From the NCBI GenBank assembly GCA_000181795.3, contig CM012953.1, positions 3,867,923-3,931,922 of the forward strand: DNA of 64,000 nucleotides, read 5' to 3'. Below are positions 57,290-64,000 of this stretch, piece by piece. The position numbers were made by a program, and so were the translations under genes. Each line of letters begins with the position of its first letter. Position 1 is the first letter of the stretch. The DNA is from Trichinella spiralis (taxonomy: Eukaryota > Nematoda > Enoplea > Trichinellida > Trichinellidae). The notes under the pieces were generated by a model. That model saw only the letters and a program-made list of their open reading frames with translations, was not told the DNA's origin and searched no databases.

Positions 57290-58765
57290 TCAGCCATACA
57301 TTGGAAACGATGGGTGAAATGGAATCCACAACGATGGAAAAGAAGGAAAAATTGTCGGATATGTTGCACTGTGAAAGATTGTTGCTGGCATTGGTTGGTG
57401 AATTATATTTGGAAATTTTTCAGGACTCTGCATGGCATTTTTTAACCAATAGAAGTAGTGAGAAACTTTTGTAAAGACGCCAATTTCTCCACACTCGTAA
57501 CCCCAACTTACTACGCCAAATTGAACAAACTTATTCTTATAGTAGCAGACCAGCGGTCCACCTGAATCGCCCTAAAATTTAAATAATTGACACTTTTACT
57601 AAAAATTGTTTCTTTGATTTGGATTTAATCCTTATCTAAATAATACATTAAAAATTATGTAAAACTGAAAAAGTTGCATACAGATGTTTAATTTACCATG
57701 CATACTCCTGATTTGCTGTTTTGTCCTGTTGTACAAAGCATAGTTTTTCTATCAAACAGCGAATCCGAATCCGACATACAAACTTCTTCAGACTGAAAAG
57801 CAAGATCCACTATACGAAGCTCTTTGCTTGGCAGATTATCTTCTAAAATAAGAAAATGTTTATGAGATAATATTATTATTTAAATTTCATCACCAGTTAT
57901 TCCCCAACCAGCACTGAAGCATATACTGTTCGTCAGAGGTTGTTCTTCATATTCAGCAAGACATATTGGAAGCACATGTTCGTTGTAAGTAATCCATTCA
58001 TCCAACAGTAACAATGCAATATCATTTTTTAGTGTCTTTCCATTGTAATTGTGATGTAAGTAACTTTTCACACGTACAGTTCGTTCATGTGGATTATTAA
58101 TTTTTAATTCATCATGAATGCCAACCGTAGCTAACAATTCATGTGGATGGAAATGATCTCTAATCAGAAATTGATTACTTAACTAATGTGTCTTCTAAAC
58201 GTTTAAATTGAAAATCATATCATTTAAATAAAGAAAGAAAGCGCTTAAATATTAAATATTTAATTCAAGGAATACAACTGAAAATATTTAATTTGTCTTA
58301 CAAAATTAATGATCCAGTACAATGGGCGGCAGTCAGCACAAAATTTGTTCCATTGCTTTTCTTTGGTTGTATAAGCGTACCTCCGCAGAGTAATTTTCTT
58401 TGAAAATTTTTAACTCTTTCCAATTTTACTATCCAAGGAAAAGTGTGTGGTTCTGCTGTCCAACCTCCAATGATACGATTGGAATTTTCATTTCTGTTCT
58501 TTGGACTCTGATCCACAGTGATCAAACCACAATCTATTTCAACACACATTGCTGATGATATCTAAGCAAATCAAAAAAAACAAAATTTTCACTTTTGAAT
58601 TACAGTTTTCATATTAAAATATTGTTTTCTTTATTTTAACTTTTCCAAGCATTTAGAAATAATAAACAAATTTAAAATTTGACCCTGATAGTAAAGTGAT
58701 TTGGAAACTTTACGGAGGAAACATACCTCAAATAATATGACACTAATAATAATTATGAATGACAT
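57290..58765 (-). CDS. Secreted S1 serine protease, non-tryptic pocket (tandem copy 1)
   Basis: Five exons: 58765..58727 (signal peptide MSFIIIISVILFE), 58561..58302, 58159..57894, 57842..57697, 57571..57290, giving 330 residues. Activation site NRIIGGWTAEPHTF; catalytic His in VLTAAHC, Asp in LKNDIALLLLD, Ser in GDSGGPL. The S1-pocket residue is Gly (SGVCMGDSGGP), not Asp, so trypsin specificity is unlikely; a chymotrypsin- or elastase-like preference is inferred. A ~45-residue Pro/Phe-rich tail (FPSFPSLWIPFHPSFP) follows the last helix. Exon sizes (39, 260, 266, 146, 282) and phases match the neighbour at 59.3-61.0 kb, so the two are tandem duplicates. Intron phases (0,2,1,0) also match the trypsin at 8.4 kb. 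Confidence 0.92.
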
Positions 58766-59327
58766 CGCTTATACTAAAAAAAGCATTCGTGTAATTATGA
58801 ATTCCTTTTTTTCATCTTTTTATAGCAATAAAAATAAATTTGTATTTAGATTACAGATATAATGAAAAACTGTATATTAATGTAAATATTAATTATTACG
58901 ATACGCTGATGATGATGTAAAATTTTCCTGTATACCTATAGCAATATTATTTGCAAAATTACAAAATATTGATGAAATGCTAAAAAACCTGACGATTTTT
59001 AAAAGAAATAAATTCTGAGATGTTTAATTTTATGAAAATCTTTCAGTATTTTAATATTAATGATATTTTAAAAACAAAATCTTTAAATCTGCAGTATATG
59101 ACATTCACTAATTTTCATGAATCACACTACATATAAATCTCCTTCAATTTATTGATTTATTCAATATAAACACACAAAGCGTGTGGCAACATTATTTATA
59201 ATAAATAAAATTCAAATTTTTATTTATTAAATACATTTTTTTTATTTATAAATTAATATTTTTGCATGTCTGAATCTCAGTAACTTGATTTTAATTTTCA
59301 TTTATACATATAAATGTTGCATATACT
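58766..59327. other. Spacer between tandem proteases
   Basis: 562 nt, AT-rich. It must contain the 3' UTR of the upstream copy and the promoter of the downstream one. No motif was recognised. Confidence 0.5.
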
Positions 59328-60981
59328 TTAACCGTATAAAATTCTTGAAATTGAAGGACTGTTTGGAATTAAATATGCTGGCTTTCGAAAAGTCCATAGC
59401 GGAGGAAAGCTGGCTTTCATTTGCTGCACTGCATGAATTTTGCTTGGAAAAGCTGGAAAACTAGGCACAGGTGGATTATAATTTTCTTTGTCATTCATGG
59501 ATTCCTCTAGCCAGGAAGAAAATCGAGAAAGTTTTGTAAAAACTGTAATATCGCCGCATTTATAACCCCAGCTTACAATTCCAAATTGAACAAATTTTTC
59601 ATTTACAAAGCAAACCAAAGGACCTCCTGAATCCCCCTAAAATGGCCAAGATATTCAAATTACAAATAGCATGCTAAAAGGATAAAAATACCATGCATGT
59701 TCCAGATTTTCTCGGATATCCTGCCGTGCATATCATGGTCTCTTTGTCAAAGGGTGAGCCTGGATTAGTTATGCAAGTTTGTTCCGGAAAAAAAGTAACA
59801 TCCACAATGCGTAATACATCACTGACATGTGCACTTTCTATCAATCATTTTTTGAATCTACATGATTTGTTTATTTTGATTGTTTAAATTGATCATCTCA
59901 CCTGTCTTTCCCCAACCTGCAGTAAAGCAGATACTGTCATCTGGTGCAGCTTGATCCGCCTTTGCTGTACAAATAGGCAATATGTGCTTATTATAAATAA
60001 TCCAATCATCCAAAAACAGTAGAGCGATATCATTGCGTTGTTTTGCGAAACTAAAATCGTGGCATAAATAATTCCTGACGCGCACAGTTTGACGATTTTT
60101 TTCTTCATTCTGTTTGTATAAATTGTGAATTCCAGCCGAGACTACAAAATTTTGTGGATGCACAGCTCCTTTCCTAAATTAAAAAAATATTTCATCAAAA
60201 TACATTTTAATATATTATAATCTACATGATTTGAGAAAATATGCAATGAGCAGCTGTTAAGACTATTTTGGTGCCGTTGCCTGGTTCGGACTGAATCAAC
60301 GTTGCACCACAAGCAAACACTTTGCTAGAACTCGTCAACCTTTCAACTGCTACCATAAATGGAAAGGAATGTTCTTCAGCCACCCAACCGCCAACAATAC
60401 GATTCGCTTTAATAATTTTTGAATTTGAATCTTCTGCTTCTTCAAAATTTATTATTCCACAATTAATTTTCTTGTTTTCAACGTAGGTTGCCTATAATTT
60501 TGAAAGTTGAATTACCTCAAGTTGAAGAGCTGCAGTTTAAAGATTCAAAATTTAAAATAATTTAAAAATTAAAAAATTTCATTACATAAATACATGATGC
60601 ATATAGAATTGCCAAAATATTGCTTTATTTTTCAGGATTAACAATTAAATGCAATATAATGTTTGACTAAACTTTAATTTAAAATTATACGAGTAGCATC
60701 ATTTTGATAAAATGATTCCTTATGTCGATTCTCAATTTCAAGCATGAGTTTAGATATTTTTTCAGTTTTGATAATGATCTCACCTTTGCCACAAATATGA
60801 TGAAATAATTATAAATAACAGAATATCTAGAATAAATTACTTTATAATTTGCAGAATATGATTGCAAAAAAGTACTTTATTCTATTTTTACACTATGCAG
60901 TTTATGAAACATTTATTTTTAATTCAAAAAAATTTAGCTTACCGTAATGAATATGAGACATAACAACGTTAAAATTATCAT
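59328..60981 (-). CDS. Secreted S1 serine protease, non-tryptic pocket (tandem copy 2)
   Basis: Five exons: 60981..60943 (signal peptide MIILTLLCLIFIT), 60491..60226, 60173..59902, 59837..59692, 59636..59328, giving 343 residues. Activation site NRIVGGWVAEEHSF; catalytic His in VLTAAHC, Asp in RNDIALLFLD, Ser in GDSGGPL. The pocket residue is Gly (SGTCMGDSGGP). The fourth exon begins after an ATTGATAG acceptor; an alternative AG 20 nt upstream would put a stop in frame. The tail is Pro/Ser-rich (PPVPSFPAFPSKIHAV) but differs from the paralogue's tail, whereas the catalytic exons are close. Exons 1 and 4 have exactly the same length as in the paralogue (39 and 146 nt). Confidence 0.92.
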
Positions 60982-62732
60982 TTGCTCTTCAATGTGAATA
61001 AAATTTTTACCACTGAATAGTTATACTTCAGAATTCCTACACTGACCAAGCAAATTTGCTTTGAAAATGCTGATTCAACAGAACTTTTACTTTGCAATCA
61101 AAGCTGAGCATTGGATGTGTGCATATAAGTTAACCTTCCGAATTGTAAATTCAGTATTGTACATTAGATTTGATTAAAAATTTTACTTTATGAATATTAA
61201 GCTACGCTGTAATACAAAAGTAGTTTTAGTAAAAGAGAGCTAAAAATTAAAATAAATAAATAAATAAACTTCAAAGTAAGCTTTGAATTAACAAATGAAA
61301 TTCATTTTAATTTTATATTAAAGTATGAGTGAAGTATTGAAAACTATTTTTGAAAATTGAGCCATAAGCTCATGGATTATGGATACAGTAAATAATGCAG
61401 CAGTTATTTAACAATAGTGATAAACAAATTTTTGAAAAAATCTAAAACTAAAAGTTTTTAATGCAAGTTGAAATGTAAAATTTTCATTTAATAACTTGCA
61501 TGATACAGTTTGAATGAAAGTAACTTCATTTGTATTTTTCTCCACTTTTTTTTATTTTTAGAAGTTATCTGTTAAATATCAAAATTAAATTTTTTTAATT
61601 ATCAAAAACAATAGTGTTGTCGATATCAAATAAAAAAGTAATTTAAAAATGCTTTCTAACCACTTTATTATAATGCTGCATCACGTTTAAAAAAATGTTA
61701 AATAAAGGAAATTCTACTTCCGGGCAATTTTATTTTAAATAAATAAATATATATATATATAATTCAAATTAAGATTTATTTATTAAGATTTATTGGGTCT
61801 ACTCATTAACAGTAGGTGATGAATTAGCTGGCTTCCTTTTTCCTACTTCAGTACAGACGTCAATCAAATATTAATATAAAAATAATACGCATGAAATTCC
61901 GTTTATTTAATGTTTTATTTATTTTCTGATTATCGCAATTGATTTGCATTAACATTACATGTTACAGTTGCATTTCTTATTAACTGCTGATTGGAAATTT
62001 TTCTTAGTGAAAGCTGGGTATGTAAAGCTGGAATGAGCTGCAATAGAACTGCTCAATTCCATTGATAATATAATTAACAAGTGATCAGCAATTATTTCTT
62101 GAAATGCATCTGCGTTTTGAAATGTTGTTATTATGCATGAAAGTATTTCTCCTAATGATTTACTGCCTTTTGCTTTAAAAATTCCCTCTGCACAACAAAG
62201 CAAGCAAAATCATGCACAGCTGTACATGATAAAGTTGTGAATGAAATTTTGAATTCAAGTCTCCAAACGCTCAACCACTTGAGGCGTGATTAATCATCTA
62301 CTCTGATCTTCGTTTTTGCATTCTACTGGGTTACCCTTTATTCTTTTACTTCTACTGAGTTGGATATTCCATTTTTAATTATTGATTAGTTCAGAAAAAA
62401 TCAGGCACTGCGTAACAGATTCTGTCGTTGTCCTTTATATTAATAATTAATTTCAATTTTCTGCAGCACCGCATTCTATTCTGTTCATCTGATAAATATA
62501 CCAACTGATACTGCTTGTATGACTGAACAAAACAGTTTCAGATATCATTATTTATGCAAACGATATTTTTTGAATATATAATTTATTTAGTAAAAAATAT
62601 TAGATATTTTGATCATTTTTTATTTTAATACACCATTTATGTGAATGCATTTATGAAATGTATAATATTACGTGATTATTATTTCATTATTGGTTCCTTC
62701 AAAACCTGGGCGATTCTGATATTTTCAGAAAT
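60982..62732. other. Intergenic, AT-rich
   Basis: 1.75 kb. The only possible coding stretch is the 82-residue frame at 62203..61955. The remainder is AT-rich with a short (AT)n at about 61745-61760. Confidence 0.5.
61955..62203 (-). CDS. Short open frame of unknown status
   Basis: 82 residues starting MLCCAEGIFKAKGSKSLGEI, with an ordinary amino-acid mix and a Cys-rich end (KKCNCNM). It lies just upstream of the aminotransferase on the opposite strand. No family was recognised; a chance frame or an isolated exon is equally possible. Confidence 0.2.
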   Translation of the reverse strand: MLCCAEGIFKAKGSKSLGEILSCIITTFQNADAFQEIIADHLLIILSMELSSSIAAHSSFTYPAFTKKNFQSAVNKKCNCNM

Positions 62733-64000
62733 ATGACGATGAACCTACTTTCAAAAACATTCTCAACAGTCATGAAGAGCAATTCGAATTATGCTGTTGT
62801 TCAGCAACGCTACGTCACAAGTGCGACACTTCCGTTATTATGTGGCACGTTTCATGTAAATTATGGAAATTTTTTTTGTTCATTTTTATTGTTGTTCAAA
62901 TTAATAAATATTTGCAGTTTAAAATATTATTTTAGCACAAGACTCTTGTTGTTAAAAAAGTTTCTGAAGAAGAGAAGAAGAAAAAATTAAGTGGAAGTTT
63001 TTTGCAGTTTGGTGAAACTTTTTCGGACCACATGTTTATTGTGGGTTGGAATCTGAGGAATGGATGGCAAAATCCTGAAATTACTGCTCTCCGTAACATT
63101 AGTCTGCACCCTGCTGCAAAAGTACTTCACTACGCAGTTGAAGTATTGTTTTTGTTCCTTTTCATTTTTCAAATCAATTAATACTGACTATTTTCTATTT
63201 AAATTGCAATTACTGTAAAGTTAAGAAAAATATTATGGTAAAGATGATAAAAAAAATTTTGCGTTTTAGGCATTTGAAGGAATGAAAGCTTTTAGAGGAG
63301 TGGATGGGAAAGTTCGCCTATTTCGACCACGCTTAAATGTTCTGAGATTCTTGTCCTCTGTTAATCGTTGCTGCATGCCTGTAAGTTACATTTTTTAAGT
63401 AAACGACGTATGTGATGAATCTTTTACATTCTAATTATTTTAGAATTTCGATTCTGAAGAATTTTTAAAATGTTTGATTGAATATATTGGTGTGGAAAAA
63501 GAATGGGTTCCCAAAGATTCCCATTGCAGTCTCTACATTAGGCCAACAATGATTGCGACAGAGGTGAAAGAAATCCACAATAAATTGAAAGCGAGATATT
63601 AGTGTCATGTGAAAAATTCAAACAAAAAAATTTTGTTTTTACTTTCTTTCATTATTTAAAGAAGCTTAATTTTTGATATTTTGAAGTAGTAATTAAAGTG
63701 GCCAGTAAATAATCTAAATAACTAGATAATCCAACAATAACTGAAATCAGTTTAATCGATAAATTGATAATGTAAAGTGAAATTTCTAATTTTGTTCATG
63801 TTGAAAATCACAACGCAATTTATCTAATTTAGTAGCAAAAGCACCAAGGATAATCAAGTGTTTAATGCAATAATCAACATTTTAATGACAATCTTGATTA
63901 AACTCTTTTTAATGAACTTTGACCAATCAATTTTAATCAATAGTGTTTTTTCACAATGCTGTATTTCTTTGTAATAATAAATATTTTCCTGTGTCTTCAG
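62733..64000 (+). CDS. bcat-1: Branched-chain amino acid aminotransferase (5' part)
   Basis: BCAT is a PLP enzyme that transfers the amino group of Leu, Ile or Val to 2-oxoglutarate. Exons in the window: 62733-62855, 62936-63142, 63270-63380, 63444-63563, together 187 residues; the next exon begins just past the window, which ends exactly on a TCTTCAG acceptor. Signatures: [88 protein letters not shown]. The PLP lysine lies beyond the window. The first ~40 residues ([20 protein letters not shown]) have no acids and suggest a mitochondrial presequence. A TTTCAG acceptor ends 4 nt before the ATG. Confidence 0.92.

Overview
This is a nuclear window from an animal with AT-rich DNA, almost certainly a nematode. 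The reasons are short introns ending in TTTCAG or TTTTAG, a patched-related (PTR) transporter with the GFAVDLSAHI motif, nematode-style chemoreceptor GPCRs, a divergent globin, a PAR-3 polarity scaffold, and several genes whose ATG lies only 4-12 nt after a 3' splice site, as expected with spliced-leader trans-splicing. The style of the trypsin genes makes me think of Dorylaimia (Trichinella and relatives), but that is a low-confidence guess. Exons were joined by eye; for almost every gene the GT-AG sites and reading phases close perfectly, which is the main support for the models.

Layout. 0.2-0.8 kb: 3' end of a GPCR (+), convergent with EI24/EPG-4 (-, 0.9-2.0 kb). 3.3-5.9 kb: nucleoporin Nup58 (+, 14 exons), convergent with mitochondrial monothiol glutaredoxin 5 (-, 6.2-6.6 kb). 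8.4-10.5 kb: trypsin with a repetitive Ser/Pro tail (-). 11.6-13.1 kb: mitochondrial peptide chain release factor (+). 13.1-18.3 kb: mostly non-coding AT-rich DNA with one GC-rich island. 18.3-18.9 kb: an intronless, probably myristoylated globin-fold protein that appears to lack both haem histidines (+). 22.2-30.9 kb: par-3 (-, 15 exons, first intron 3.8 kb). 31.5-35.8 kb: a PTR/patched-related gene (-, 4 exons). 35.8-44.4 kb: gene desert. 44.4-45.5 kb: intronless GPCR (+). 45.9-48.2 kb: a secreted-protein gene (-) with one signal-peptide exon, one linker exon and four interchangeable 3' exons. 50.4-51.0 kb: succinate dehydrogenase membrane subunit SDHD (+), convergent with insulin-degrading enzyme (-, 51.2-54.6 kb). 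55.2-55.8 kb: pogo/Tigger-like DNA transposon remnant. 57.3-61.0 kb: two tandem S1 proteases (-). 62.7 kb to the end: branched-chain aminotransferase (+), cut by the window exactly at a 3' splice site.

There is no single pathway here. Four genes serve mitochondria (glutaredoxin 5, release factor, SDHD, probably the aminotransferase); three are secreted proteases; PAR-3 and PTR relate to epithelial polarity and apical or cuticle biology. The best candidate for an undescribed system is the 45.9-48.2 kb gene. Four alternative 3' exons start in the same phase and encode related glycine-rich domains, and each puts a basic, processing-like site at the splice junction, so one secretory leader could deliver at least four different mature peptides.
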